A stretch of 64,000 nucleotides of DNA from an uncultured Prochlorococcus sp. (GCA_902535175.1 CACASR010000007.1:1-64000), one strand, 5' to 3'. Positions 1-10,031 are shown, counted from the first letter of the stretch. A program made the numbers and translations. The notes: a model not told the origin generated them from the sequence alone.

Positions 1-94
1 ATTTAGGTTCTTTTATTTCTTCAGAATTGGATTTATTAGCATTGTCAGATATTTCATTAGTAGCTTTATTATTTTTGTCTAAATTTTCTTCCAT
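1..94 (-). CDS. N-terminus of a CDS truncated by the window edge (MEENLDKNNKATNEISDNANKSNSEEIKEPK...)
   Basis: Open minus-strand frame from ATG at 94 to the window edge; acidic, polar start; product not identifiable. Confidence 0.45.
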   Translation of the reverse strand, partial: MEENLDKNNKATNEISDNANKSNSEEIKEPK

Positions 95-156
95 AAAAAA
101 TACTATTTAAAATTATTATAAATTAAAAAAAACCATTTTTTTTAATAATCAAGATT

Positions 157-600
157 TTACCAATCATTATCATCATTATCCCAGTCATCTTTATTTTCTG
201 GATTTGAATAATCTAGATCTCTTTTAAAATTATTATCATTCATACTTTTGACTACTCTGTAATTAACAGAAATTGTTGGTTGAGTTTCTCTAATATCCCT
301 TTGTGGCGGCATCTCAACGTTTGGTTCCATTTCTTCCTCATTATTATTAGAAACAAAATCATCTCTTACATTTTTGAAAGTTTTTTTTCTGTAACTAGTA
401 CTAGAAATTGTTGTATTCAATAAAGTGCTTACAAATAAACCAGAAAAAAACGAAATGCTGATTAATTTACCTATACTTACTTCTTTGAGGGTCCATTTAA
501 AGTATCTAAATGAAGTCTTCTGATTATTATTTGTATATAATAAAATTTGAAGAATTATTATTAAAAAAAGAGTTAAAAGTAAATATTTTTTCTTAAACAT
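157..600 (-). CDS. small membrane protein with two hydrophobic segments and acidic/Trp-rich C-terminus
   Basis: ORF track; two TM-like stretches, C-terminus KDDWDNDDNDW. Confidence 0.75.
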   Translation of the reverse strand: MFKKKYLLLTLFLIIILQILLYTNNNQKTSFRYFKWTLKEVSIGKLISISFFSGLFVSTLLNTTISSTSYRKKTFKNVRDDFVSNNNEEEMEPNVEMPPQRDIRETQPTISVNYRVVKSMNDNNFKRDLDYSNPENKDDWDNDDNDW

Positions 601-666
601 AATTATAAAAAGTTATATTAAATTTTTTTGGTTAATATTTCCATAATATATTTTGTGAAAGTTTAT

Positions 667-2889
667 TTATGTTAATTCTAAATCAATTTGATATTTAAGA
701 ATATCGACTTTTATTATTTTTACTTCTATGGCATCTCCAACTTTATATGATTTTTTGGATTTTCTTCCAATCAATAGATTTTGCCTTGACCTGTATTCAT
801 ACCAATCATTATTAAGAGTGCTTACGTGTACTAAACCCTCTACATTTAGATCTGATATCTCAACAAAGAAGCCATATGTTTGCACTGATAAAATAAATCC
901 ACTATAAATATTACCTAGTAATTTTTCTGCTTTTCTTACCTTTTTTATATTTATCATATTAGATTTATATTGGTTAACTTTGTACTTGAATTCATTAAGT
1001 TTATCTATCACAAATTTGTTAAATAATATTTCTAGATTTTTTGAAATTGATGAATTAAATATATCCCAATTTACAAGGCCTAATGAATTACTTTCCGATA
1101 TATTGATTGCATCAATATTATTTTTCTTTGATTTCTTACCATTTATTATCATATTAAAAATACAGTACTGGTTAATAAGATTAGTAAAGTCAAATCCAGG
1201 AATTGTCCATGGAGAAATAAATAATTTTTCTGATTCATCATTATCAGGATCTTTAGATATCAACCTTATTTCATTGTCCTTAAATTCATTAATAAGAAGT
1301 TTATGTAAGATTCTTTTTTTATCATCGTCGTCACATAATTTAATTACTTGACTAAATGTCAAATTGCCATCTTCATTAAGCTCTACATCATTATCAATAA
1401 ATTCTGAATATTTGATAATTTCATTAGCATTAACGTAATCTATTCCATTTGAGATGTATCCTGCACTTTTTAAGCCATATTGATTTGAATGTTTGAACCA
1501 TATTAAATTAGCTTCATATAGTATTGGTGAAAGGTAAGTTTGGCAATCTTCTTTATTTAATGATTCAAAATATCCCTTTGAATATTCAGCTGGATTGTGA
1601 ATAAAATATTCTTCTAGTGCTTCAATCTTATTAAGTGGCGCAGGAATTTCCACCTTACCCTCTAAAAGATGGTTTTCTCTGAATGAACATGAAATTTCTA
1701 GTATTTTATCTAAATCGTCGACATATTCCTTTATAGGTTTTAATACCCGAGAGGTTATTCTTGATTTGCTTTTTCTAGATAGAAGCGCTTCAGTATGATC
1801 ACTTCCAACAATAAGAGTGCATTTTACTAAAGTAAGATGAAATGACCAATCAATTATTTCATTATCACTATTTAAATTTATACAGAGACTTATTGCTTCT
1901 TTCTTTTCTCCAAATTTAAATTCAGAATCATTTCTTATGGATTCACCAAGGTAGTTTTGCCAATCATTTAATAAGGGTAATGATTCAAATCCTTTGAATA
2001 ATATTTCTAGAGATTTTTTACTATTTAGATCTATTCTTTCTGCCAGATTATTTGTATGTATCCATAATTTAGTATTTTTATTTTTTTCCTGCTCTATTTG
2101 AATAATTGGGAGCAATGGAGAATTATTAGAATTCCAACTTTTGAATAAATAAGAGTTTTTATCTGTAAGGTCTATTCTCTCCCTTTGTTCTATTTTTTTT
2201 GATTCAATATAATTTAAATCGTATGATTTAACGAGATTGCTTTTAGATAAAACAAAGTCTGTATCATAGTCTTCATTATTGTTTAGTTTTAATTCTTGTA
2301 TCACATGACCTAGTCCTTGTTCTTGACCTATGGGGAATCTATCAATCTCAACTTTTACTATATTCTTATTGTCTGGATTGAAAGTGTATTTTTTATTCTC
2401 TTGTGGAAGTTTAATTTTAGAGAGGATCCTATCGTCTATTGGGATTGCATATACATCATTGTTTATTATTTCTACTTTAGAAAGAAGTATTTGATTTGAT
2501 CTTTCAAGAATACAATCAACTATTCCTTCAGGGGATCTTCTTCTATATCCCTCTTTTATTATCCTTACTAAAACTTTATCTCCATTCCATGCATGGTTAA
2601 GTAGATTTTCCTTAATATAAATATCTTCTTTGTTTTTACCTCTTACAGCAAAGCAATAGCCTTTGCTACTACATCTTATTTTGGCGACAAGATGATCATT
2701 ATGCTTTATGCAAGTATATTCATCATTTTCATTTTTATTAATTATTTCAAGTGTTTCTAGAGCAGTTAAAGCAATATCTAATTTATCCTTATCAGATTTC
2801 TTTGTTATTTTTAATAATCTGCATAATTTTTTATATTCTAATCCATCTGACTGATTAAGATTATCAATTATTGAAGATGATGTGAACAT
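667..2889 (-). CDS. RNase II/R-family protein with degenerate RNB domain and C-terminal S1 domain (probably catalytically inactive)
   Basis: C-terminal S1 fold (GFILSVQTYGFFVEISDLNVEGLVHVSTL); RNB scaffold recognisable (RIDLTD...LWIHTNNLAERIDL) but catalytic D-x5-D-x-DD and SPxRRY motifs absent. Confidence 0.75.
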   Translation of the reverse strand: MFTSSSIIDNLNQSDGLEYKKLCRLLKITKKSDKDKLDIALTALETLEIINKNENDEYTCIKHNDHLVAKIRCSSKGYCFAVRGKNKEDIYIKENLLNHAWNGDKVLVRIIKEGYRRRSPEGIVDCILERSNQILLSKVEIINNDVYAIPIDDRILSKIKLPQENKKYTFNPDNKNIVKVEIDRFPIGQEQGLGHVIQELKLNNNEDYDTDFVLSKSNLVKSYDLNYIESKKIEQRERIDLTDKNSYLFKSWNSNNSPLLPIIQIEQEKNKNTKLWIHTNNLAERIDLNSKKSLEILFKGFESLPLLNDWQNYLGESIRNDSEFKFGEKKEAISLCINLNSDNEIIDWSFHLTLVKCTLIVGSDHTEALLSRKSKSRITSRVLKPIKEYVDDLDKILEISCSFRENHLLEGKVEIPAPLNKIEALEEYFIHNPAEYSKGYFESLNKEDCQTYLSPILYEANLIWFKHSNQYGLKSAGYISNGIDYVNANEIIKYSEFIDNDVELNEDGNLTFSQVIKLCDDDDKKRILHKLLINEFKDNEIRLISKDPDNDESEKLFISPWTIPGFDFTNLINQYCIFNMIINGKKSKKNNIDAINISESNSLGLVNWDIFNSSISKNLEILFNKFVIDKLNEFKYKVNQYKSNMINIKKVRKAEKLLGNIYSGFILSVQTYGFFVEISDLNVEGLVHVSTLNNDWYEYRSRQNLLIGRKSKKSYKVGDAIEVKIIKVDILKYQIDLELT

Positions 2890-2982
2890 GATCTAAATGA
2901 AATTATAAATTAATTTAGTTGTATATACTTCATTATTACACCTTATTATCTAAGCTTAAAACTAATTATTTTCTTTCTCTTG

Positions 2983-3264
2983 TTATTCCATGGTGAAAGA
3001 GTTGATAAAAAGCCTTACACCAATGATGAAAAATGTAAAAGACGCTATTGACTTAAGAATTACTTCGGGTATAAAACTTGAAATAGAACCACCTGTTAAA
3101 GCGCCTAGTAAACTTGCAAAAACAAGTGCTGAAGAAGATCCTAGAAAAACTGCTAATGGTTTATTTGAAGTGCCACTTATAGTTAAAGTAGCTAGTTGAG
3201 TTTTGTCACCTAATTCAGCTATGAAAACTGTTAGAAATGTTGATAGCAATAAACTTAAAACCAT
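2983..3264 (-). CDS. UPF0016/GDT1-family half-size cation (Mn/Ca) transporter subunit
   Basis: AELGDKTQLATL motif, single repeat, adjacent paralogue. Confidence 0.88.
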   Translation of the reverse strand: MVLSLLLSTFLTVFIAELGDKTQLATLTISGTSNKPLAVFLGSSSALVFASLLGALTGGSISSFIPEVILKSIASFTFFIIGVRLFINSFTME

Positions 3265-3591
3265 TTATAAATAATTTTTGAATGTTTCATAAGCTAAAAA
3301 TATACTTATCAATATCATTAAAGCACCAGTAGATAAAGCAAATTTGCTAGGAGATATTTTTTTTGATACCCATTTACCAATAAGAACTCCTACTATACTA
3401 GAGCTTACCAATGCTAGAGAACTTCCAAGAAAAACAACTGTAGGCCTGCCCGATTCAGCAGAAAGCATTAATGTGGCTATCTGAGTTTTATCGCCAAGTT
3501 CAGCAATAAAAATTGTTGTAAAAGTCGTTATGAATATTGAAAAAAAACTTTTTTCTAGATTGTTTTCTTTTTTTTCTAATTTACTATTCAT
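3265..3591 (-). CDS. UPF0016/GDT1-family half-size cation (Mn/Ca) transporter subunit
   Basis: AELGDKTQIATL motif, single repeat, immediately adjacent to paralogue. Confidence 0.88.
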   Translation of the reverse strand: MNSKLEKKENNLEKSFFSIFITTFTTIFIAELGDKTQIATLMLSAESGRPTVVFLGSSLALVSSSIVGVLIGKWVSKKISPSKFALSTGALMILISIFLAYETFKNYL

Positions 3592-3935
3592 TTTCCTGAA
3601 ACAGCACTTCTAAAAGTTTTCATCTCTTTACTTTGGGATCCATAATTTGATGAAATATGTTGTTTGCAGCAATCTATTAAAAATTTATCACCAGATTTCA
3701 AATATCCTTTAAATGAAGTTGAAAATTCACTTACCCTGCAAAAATGTGGTCTGGTTTCATAAATTAAGCATTTTTTATTTTCCCTGTCCAGGTTTTTACA
3801 CCAACCGTCTTTAGCGGTCATCGAATTTATCAAAGCTATATCTTCTTTGTTAAGTTTGTTAGCCAAATAGCTTCTTTCGTTCAAGTCGAATTTACAACAA
3901 GCTCCACAATTTTCTATACATGTCCATGATTTCAT
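3588..3935 (-). CDS. YkgJ-family cysteine cluster protein
   Basis: CIENCGACCKFDLNERSYL...CRVSEFS...CCKQH Cys pattern; 4-nt overlap with upstream transporter gene. Confidence 0.85.
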   Translation of the reverse strand: MKSWTCIENCGACCKFDLNERSYLANKLNKEDIALINSMTAKDGWCKNLDRENKKCLIYETRPHFCRVSEFSTSFKGYLKSGDKFLIDCCKQHISSNYGSQSKEMKTFRSAVSGK

Positions 3936-4017
3936 AATTTAATTCAATCTTGTAACGTATCAGTACAGTTTCATCATTTATTTGTAAAAATAGTATCACA
4001 AAACATATTCATTAATC

Positions 4018-4095
4018 ATGGCAACACTTATTCCTTTGGCTGTAGTTGCGTTAGCAGGACCAGCAATAATTGCTCTTGTATTTTACCGTAAATAA
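4018..4095 (+). CDS. psb30: photosystem II protein Psb30/Ycf12 (25 aa: MATLIPLAVVALAGPAIIALVFYRK)
   Basis: Single TM helix with LAGPAIIAL resembling the Ycf12 IAGPMIIFLL core; read directly, not in the ORF track. Confidence 0.72.
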   Translation: MATLIPLAVVALAGPAIIALVFYRK

Positions 4096-4107
4096 GATAA
4101 ATCCTTT

Positions 4108-4872
4108 TTGGTGACTTATCTGGAGGGTGTTTATTGGGATTTAGATGGTACCATCGCAAATACTGAATTAGAGGCTCATTTACCCGCTTTTAATAATGCT
4201 TTTAATGATCTTGGTATTGATTGGGATTGGGATACTAATACATATATAAAACTTCTGAAGATAAATGGGGGCAAAAATAGGATTGCTTACTACGCTAAAT
4301 CTAGAAATGATAATATCTCAGAAGATTTAATTCTCAAAATTCATGAAACAAAGCAGTTTCATTATTTAGAAATTATAAAAAAAAATTGCGTTAGTTTAAA
4401 AACTGGTGTTTTTAGATTAATAGACGAATTACATAGAAAAAAAGTAAGACAATTTATTGTTACTTCAAGTTCAAGAATTCAAGTCAATCTACTTGTTGAG
4501 TATCTTTTTAATGGCTTCAACCCATTTGAGTTCATTATTTCAAGCGAAGACGTTGAATTAAAGAAACCAAATCCATTACCATATTTAAAGGCAATCCAAT
4601 TAAGTGGTATAAACAAAAACAACTCAATTGTTTTTGAAGACTCCAATCCAGGATTGAAATCTTCCTTGGCAGCTAACTTGCCAACAATTTTTGTTCCTTC
4701 AAATATCCCAGTTGTTCTTGAGGAAAATATTAAACTAGATTGTATTTTAGACAGTCTTGGTGATCAGAATAATGTGGCAAATGTAATTAAAGGCCCTAAA
4801 CTAAAAAAATCATATGTTGACTATAACTTTCTAAGTGATTATTTAGCGTCTTTTAGTAATGCAAAAAACTAA
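4108..4872 (+). CDS. cbbY: HAD-superfamily hydrolase, CbbY-like
   Basis: YWDLDGTIANTE, VTSSS, EDSNPGLKSSLAA HAD motifs; GTG start. Confidence 0.85.
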   Translation: MVTYLEGVYWDLDGTIANTELEAHLPAFNNAFNDLGIDWDWDTNTYIKLLKINGGKNRIAYYAKSRNDNISEDLILKIHETKQFHYLEIIKKNCVSLKTGVFRLIDELHRKKVRQFIVTSSSRIQVNLLVEYLFNGFNPFEFIISSEDVELKKPNPLPYLKAIQLSGINKNNSIVFEDSNPGLKSSLAANLPTIFVPSNIPVVLEENIKLDCILDSLGDQNNVANVIKGPKLKKSYVDYNFLSDYLASFSNAKN

Positions 4873-5185
4873 TTTTTCAAAAATTACTTACCAGTTAAAT
4901 AATTTATTTTTTGGTTTTCTAAGTGATACTTGGAGAACAAAATCTATTGGTCTAATTTCAGTTTTGACAGGTTATTTTTTGTTCGCAAATTTTATTACAA
5001 AATTTATATCTGAAGGTAAAAATGAGTTGATAATGGTGCCAATAATTATTATTTTTATTGAAATCATTATAAGAATTAAACCTGACGTAAGTTCAAAATT
5101 TTATTATCTATGGACCGTAGTTGATAAATTAAGAATTGGTGCAATTTATGCAGTTATACTTGAAGCATTTAAATTAGGATCTTAA
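4859..5185 (+). CDS. DUF565/Ycf20-like membrane protein
   Basis: Ycf20-type length and TM organisation; 14-nt overlap with upstream gene. Confidence 0.7.
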   Translation: MQKTNFSKITYQLNNLFFGFLSDTWRTKSIGLISVLTGYFLFANFITKFISEGKNELIMVPIIIIFIEIIIRIKPDVSSKFYYLWTVVDKLRIGAIYAVILEAFKLGS

Positions 5186-5188
5186 AAG

Positions 5189-5362
5189 CTACTCTTCATC
5201 ATCTTCTTCTTCAATAGGATAAACAAATCCTTGAGCTTTTCCAGTTAAAACTGATTTACCTAAAGATATAGCTTTTTGAGCTGCCATTGCTGCTTTTCCT
5301 TTCCAAACAGCGTGCCTTTGGTTCCTTTTGCTCTTTGATTTTTTCTTCTTTGGTACAGCCAT
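5189..5362 (-). CDS. rpmF: 50S ribosomal protein L32
   Basis: Read directly: [57 protein letters not shown]. Confidence 0.93.
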   Translation of the reverse strand: MAVPKKKKSKSKRNQRHAVWKGKAAMAAQKAISLGKSVLTGKAQGFVYPIEEEDDEE

Positions 5363-5493
5363 TCTGTTTCTTTATTTCCATATAATAATATAACCTTTAA
5401 CTGGTTATCTCCAAAACTTTTGAGTATATTTTGTTTATATACGTCAATTTTTTAAATAAGCATATATGCTTTATTAATCACTTATAAAGATTA

Positions 5494-7245
5494 GTGTTTA
5501 GATCAAAATTCTCATATTCAGATTCTAAATCAAGTTATTCGGATCTTCTAGAAGATATAGAGACGGGGAAAATAGAATCAATATTTTTTTATCCAAGACA
5601 GAGAGAAATTGATGTTCTGTATAAAAATGGCGATAAATTTAAAATACCTATTCTTTACAATGATCAATTAATCCTTGAAAAGGCTACTGAAAATAAGGTA
5701 GATCTAACTGTTAACAATAGTAGAAAAGAAGCCTCAGCTGCTAATTCATTTGCTTCAATAAGTCTTTTCCTGATTTTCATATTAGCTATAGTCTTAATCT
5801 TGAGGAGTACATCAAAATTGGCTTCCAGAGCTTTTGGTTTTACTAAAAATCAAGCTAAATTTGTAACTATTGATGATGTAGAAACGAGATTCGATGATGT
5901 AGCTGGTGTCCCTGAAGCCGCTGAGGAATTAAAAGAGGTAATAACATTTTTGAAAGAACCAAAGAAATTTGAAAATCTTGGAGCAAAAGTTCCTAAGGGA
6001 GTTCTTCTAATAGGCCCACCAGGTACAGGTAAAACATTATTAGCTAAAGCAATTGCTGGTGAATCAGGAGTCCCTTTTCTCTCAATATCGGCATCAGAGT
6101 TTGTAGAACTTTTTGTTGGTGTTGGAGCAAGCCGAGTTCGTGATCTGTTCTCTAAGGCTAAAGAAAAATCTCCTTGTATAATTTTCATTGATGAAATTGA
6201 TTCCATTGGTAGGCAAAGAGGGTCTGGGATCGGAGGTGGAAATGATGAAAGAGAACAAACCCTCAATCAGCTTCTAACTGAATTGGATGGTTTTGCTGAT
6301 AATTCCGGGATTATTGTTTTAGCAGCAACAAATAGACCAGATATTTTGGATGCAGCATTATTAAGACCAGGTAGATTTGATAGGAAAATTGAAGTAATGC
6401 TACCAGATTTAGATGGAAGAAAAAAAATTCTTTCAGTTCACTCACTTTCCAAACCACTTTCGAGCGAAGTTGACTTAGGATATTGGGCTTCTAGAACGGT
6501 TGGATTTTCGGGAGCAGATCTTGCAAACTTGATGAACGAAAGTGCTATTCACTGTGCAAGAGATGAATCTAAATTAATCAGTGATATTCATATAGAAAAT
6601 GCTCTTGATAAAATTACCATTGGCCTGAGAAGCTCATTAATAACTTCTCCAAATATGAAAAAAATTATTGCTTATAACGAAGTAGGTAGAGCAATTGTAT
6701 GTGCTGTGAGAAATGGCATTGAATCAGTTGATAAAATTACAATTTTACCTAGATCTGGATCTATAGGAGGATATACAAAAATTTGCCCTGACGAAGATGT
6801 AATTTCTAGTGGATTGATTTCAAAAAAATTATTATTTTCAAAAATTGAAATTGCTCTAGCTGGAAGAGCAGCAGAAACGATAGTTTTTGGTGAAGGTGAA
6901 ATTACACAATGCTCCATAAATGATATCTCTTATGCGACAAATATCGTAAGGGAAATGGTTACAAAATATGGATTTTCAATAATTGGTCCAATTTCAATGG
7001 ATTCTGATAATGAAATGTATTTAGGAGATGGATTATTTAAAAGAAAGCCTCTCATAGCAGAAAATACCAGTTCTAGAATAGATAATGAAATCATAAATAT
7101 TTCTAAAATTTCATTAAATAATTCAATAAAAATATTGAAAAAAAATAGAGTCTTACTAGATAAATTAGTCGATATACTTTTAAATCAAGAAACTATAGAT
7201 AAAAAACTTTTTAAATTAACAACTTCTGAATTGTTGAAAGTTTGA
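5494..7245 (+). CDS. FtsH-family AAA+ protein with degenerate protease active site (NEVGR replacing HEXXH); FtsHi-like
   Basis: Walker A GPPGTGKT, Walker [30 protein letters not shown] intact; zinc motif [10 protein letters not shown] lacks both His; GTG start with in-frame stop just upstream. Confidence 0.92.
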   Translation: MFRSKFSYSDSKSSYSDLLEDIETGKIESIFFYPRQREIDVLYKNGDKFKIPILYNDQLILEKATENKVDLTVNNSRKEASAANSFASISLFLIFILAIVLILRSTSKLASRAFGFTKNQAKFVTIDDVETRFDDVAGVPEAAEELKEVITFLKEPKKFENLGAKVPKGVLLIGPPGTGKTLLAKAIAGESGVPFLSISASEFVELFVGVGASRVRDLFSKAKEKSPCIIFIDEIDSIGRQRGSGIGGGNDEREQTLNQLLTELDGFADNSGIIVLAATNRPDILDAALLRPGRFDRKIEVMLPDLDGRKKILSVHSLSKPLSSEVDLGYWASRTVGFSGADLANLMNESAIHCARDESKLISDIHIENALDKITIGLRSSLITSPNMKKIIAYNEVGRAIVCAVRNGIESVDKITILPRSGSIGGYTKICPDEDVISSGLISKKLLFSKIEIALAGRAAETIVFGEGEITQCSINDISYATNIVREMVTKYGFSIIGPISMDSDNEMYLGDGLFKRKPLIAENTSSRIDNEIINISKISLNNSIKILKKNRVLLDKLVDILLNQETIDKKLFKLTTSELLKV

Positions 7246-7277
7246 TTTAATTGCTTTAAATTAAAAAAAATATTTTC

Positions 7278-8030
7278 TTGATAATTAAAAACAACACAAC
7301 AAAGTTATTAGTTACACCTTCATTTTTACTTATTCTTCCATTTGTACAAAAACAATGGTTAAATTTGTATTCACTCAATATTAATGATATTTCCTTTTAT
7401 TTAATCCTTTACTATTTGAGCGGTGCAATATGTCCATCTTTGGTGTATATAAACTCTTTAAAAAACTACACATACTATAATTTTACTAGGGATGAAATTC
7501 CTAGTATAAGAATAATTAAAGGAAAAAGATTATTATTCTTAGTAGCAATAAATTTAATATTTCTCTCTTACTTAATAGCTGATTATATATATATAAATTT
7601 TGATCTTATATTTAATTTATTTCTTGAAGAAATTAATGTACCAAAACCTGATATTCAACAGTTAAGTTCTTTCATATTTTTAATTTCTATCCTATTAATT
7701 TTTAAGAAATCTAGGTTTCTGTTAAAAAAAATAATATTGATAAATTTTATTTTGATTTCTCTCTATCTTTGGCATCTTCAAATTAATAATATTAGTGTTG
7801 ATGATCAGTTTTATATTTATAGATATTTTGGTTCAAATAATTTAAATTTAATTAATCTTTTTTTCCTGATCGCCATAGAAATTTCTTTTTATACGTGGTC
7901 CTTCTTATCATATAAAACTAATTTGAGCGATTGGATCGTGCCCAAACCTCAAAAAGGGGATCTTATCCCCTTTTTAAATATATTTATTTTTTATTTTTTT
8001 ATAATTATTTACTACTCAATACTTACTTAA
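7278..8030 (+). CDS. multi-pass hypothetical membrane protein
   Basis: ORF track; repeated TM segments; non-ATG start. Confidence 0.75.
   Translation: MIIKNNTTKLLVTPSFLLILPFVQKQWLNLYSLNINDISFYLILYYLSGAICPSLVYINSLKNYTYYNFTRDEIPSIRIIKGKRLLFLVAINLIFLSYLIADYIYINFDLIFNLFLEEINVPKPDIQQLSSFIFLISILLIFKKSRFLLKKIILINFILISLYLWHLQINNISVDDQFYIYRYFGSNNLNLINLFFLIAIEISFYTWSFLSYKTNLSDWIVPKPQKGDLIPFLNIFIFYFFIIIYYSILT
7951..7975. terminator. perfect 11-bp inverted repeat (AAAAAGGGGAT-CTT-ATCCCCTTTTT), likely bidirectional terminator inside the 3' end of the membrane protein CDS
   Basis: Perfect stem, 3-nt loop, T5 run on both strands, between convergent genes. Confidence 0.72.
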
Positions 8031-8045
8031 ATGTTTTTAATTCTT

Positions 8046-8630
8046 CTATAGCGCAGAAAAATATTCCTTACTACCTTTGGGGTCCTCTAACATTGTTTTC
8101 TCCCCGGGAGTCCAGTTTGCTGGACATACTTCATCGGGGTTTGCCGCAACGTATTGATAACCCTGAAGAATCCTTAGCGTTTCATCAACATTTCTACCTA
8201 CAGGAGCCTTGTTAACAGTCGTATGCATAACTACTCCTTCGGGATTGATAAGAAATAAACCTCTATCAGCCTCTCCATCATCATTAAGAACATTGTACGC
8301 CTGGCAAATTTCCCTTTTTAAGTCAGAAACTAACGGGTAATTAATATCACCTATTCCGCCTTCATTTCTTGGAGTTTGTATCCATGCTAAATGACAGTGT
8401 TTGCTATCAACTGATACCCCAAGTATTTCAGTATTAAGTGCTGAGAAATCTTTGTATCTATCACTAAATGCAGTAATTTCAGTTGGACATACAAATGTAA
8501 AATCAAGCGGGTAAAAGAATAAAACAACCCATTTACCTCTTAGACCTGAAAGTGTAATCTCCTTAAACTCTTGATCATATACTGCAGTAGCACTAAAGTC
8601 TGGTGCTTCTTGGCCAACTCTTAAGCTCAT
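8046..8630 (-). CDS. 2-Cys peroxiredoxin
   Basis: [13 protein letters not shown] peroxidatic and [10 protein letters not shown] resolving Cys motifs. Confidence 0.96.
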   Translation of the reverse strand: MSLRVGQEAPDFSATAVYDQEFKEITLSGLRGKWVVLFFYPLDFTFVCPTEITAFSDRYKDFSALNTEILGVSVDSKHCHLAWIQTPRNEGGIGDINYPLVSDLKREICQAYNVLNDDGEADRGLFLINPEGVVMHTTVNKAPVGRNVDETLRILQGYQYVAANPDEVCPANWTPGEKTMLEDPKGSKEYFSAL

Positions 8631-8729
8631 GAAAAATTTTGTCCTTATTTAAATTATGTATGGTCTGAATGACCGTAATAAGTATTATAATTTTATTGAT
8701 AATGAATTAGCAAGTTTTTTTTTTATTCA

Positions 8730-8855
8730 ATGAAATGGCATTATACCTTTACAAGGAAATTTACAATTTTGAATCACAATAAACTTTTAAATAATCTCAA
8801 AAAGGAGTTAATTAAATATCCCATTAAAAGACTTGACAATAAAAATTCAAATTAA
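8730..8855 (+). CDS. possible 41-aa small ORF
   Basis: Open frame MKWHYTFTRKFTILNHNKLLNNLKKELIKYPIKRLDNKNSN; no family recognised. Confidence 0.3.
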   Translation: MKWHYTFTRKFTILNHNKLLNNLKKELIKYPIKRLDNKNSN

Positions 8856-8933
8856 AAGAAATTTTATTTTATTTAAGATTCCTGTAAATTCAACTCTCTA
8901 TAATTAGAGATATTCCTTTTAATATTTTTAATT

Positions 8934-9092
8934 ATGGCTAAATATATTGAAAGACTAAAGGAAAAAGTTAAAATAAAAAAATTTGATTCTAATCAACCAA
9001 TTGGAGCTTGGATTTTCGTTGTAATTTTGAATATAGTTGGATTTGCGGGTTATTTTTACTTAAAGGTAAATCATATACAACTAGGTAGTTAA
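8934..9092 (+). CDS. 52-aa single-TM hypothetical protein
   Basis: MAKYIERLKEKVKIKKFDSNQPIGAWIFVVILNIVGFAGYFYLKVNHIQLGS; charged N-terminus plus one TM helix. Confidence 0.65.
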   Translation: MAKYIERLKEKVKIKKFDSNQPIGAWIFVVILNIVGFAGYFYLKVNHIQLGS

Positions 9093-9096
9093 AGAC

Positions 9097-9318
9097 TTAA
9101 CTTATTTCCTTTTTAATAGAGCGACAAAAATTTTTTAATCTTTCATTTCTCGTTAAATCAGGTAATGTCCAAATTGATTCTGTTTCAGGTAATGGGTCTT
9201 TGCTCCATTCTTTGAATTCTTCCATTATCGATGCATTATTTAATTTTGATGTAGACTTTTTACGTTTTTTTAAATATCTTCTTATCACCGTAAGATTTGC
9301 CTCAATATATTCCCTCAT
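9097..9318 (-). CDS. hypothetical protein (73 aa)
   Basis: ORF track. Confidence 0.6.
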   Translation of the reverse strand: MREYIEANLTVIRRYLKKRKKSTSKLNNASIMEEFKEWSKDPLPETESIWTLPDLTRNERLKNFCRSIKKEIS

Positions 9319-9378
9319 AATAAATATTTAAGCTTATATAAATTTATCATCTAATAAGTGATGCTTTAAAAAAATTAA

Positions 9379-9549
9379 TTAGACATTTTGTACTGCTTGA
9401 AAAAGGCCAAACGAATAACCTCCTATAAGGATCCAGCCAAGAACACTAGATATTATGGTAGATCTTCTATTGTGTCTTCTTAAGGCTGATTCAATCATTT
9501 CATTAACTTCATCTCTATTAATGTATTCTTTATTAAAGTTTTTTTTCAT
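9379..9549 (-). CDS. 56-aa single-TM hypothetical protein
   Basis: MKKNFNKEYINRDEVNEMIESALRRHNRRSTIISSVLGWILIGGYSFGLFQAVQNV. Confidence 0.65.
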   Translation of the reverse strand: MKKNFNKEYINRDEVNEMIESALRRHNRRSTIISSVLGWILIGGYSFGLFQAVQNV

Positions 9550-9739
9550 TTTTTTTTCTTTTTACAATAAACGAATTTATAAGAAAGTGAGCTTAAGATT
9601 TTAACTTATGAGTAAGAGTTCTATTTTTGATGATTCTATAAATATTTTGTATTAAATATATTATGAAATTTTAAGAGTAATTTTTAAAATCCTAAAATAA
9701 AATTATTTTATTGAAGAATAAAAGATTTTCATACAAACA

Positions 9740-9916
9740 ATGAATATTAATGATAAATCTGTTTTAGAAATGCTTAATAATCTTATTGCTATTAATAGGC
9801 TAAATAAAACTCAAATTCTTCAAATGGTTAATTTAGTAAGCATATCTAATGATATCAATGATTTAGAGGATAATTGCAAATGGGAAAATTCTAAATCATT
9901 TCATCAAAATATTTAA
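9740..9916 (+). CDS. 58-aa hypothetical protein
   Basis: MNINDKSVLEMLNNLIAINRLNKTQILQMVNLVSISNDINDLEDNCKWENSKSFHQNI. Confidence 0.5.
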   Translation: MNINDKSVLEMLNNLIAINRLNKTQILQMVNLVSISNDINDLEDNCKWENSKSFHQNI

Positions 9917-10031
9917 AATACATAAAATATATAAACCTTTGTTTGATAATTATGAATTCTTGAAATTTATATTAGAGATTAATAATTAATTGAATTAATT
10001 AAGATTTTTATAAATAAATTATATAAGCTGT

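Noticed and set aside
5850-6266. Antisense ORF track entries inside strong genes (e.g. 980-1351 +, 5850-6266 -, 13797-14273 +, 26497-26925 +, 28399-28668 +, 52785-53075 +)
   Set aside because: Each lies opposite a well-supported CDS and has low-complexity or unrecognisable translation; best explained as shadow ORFs.
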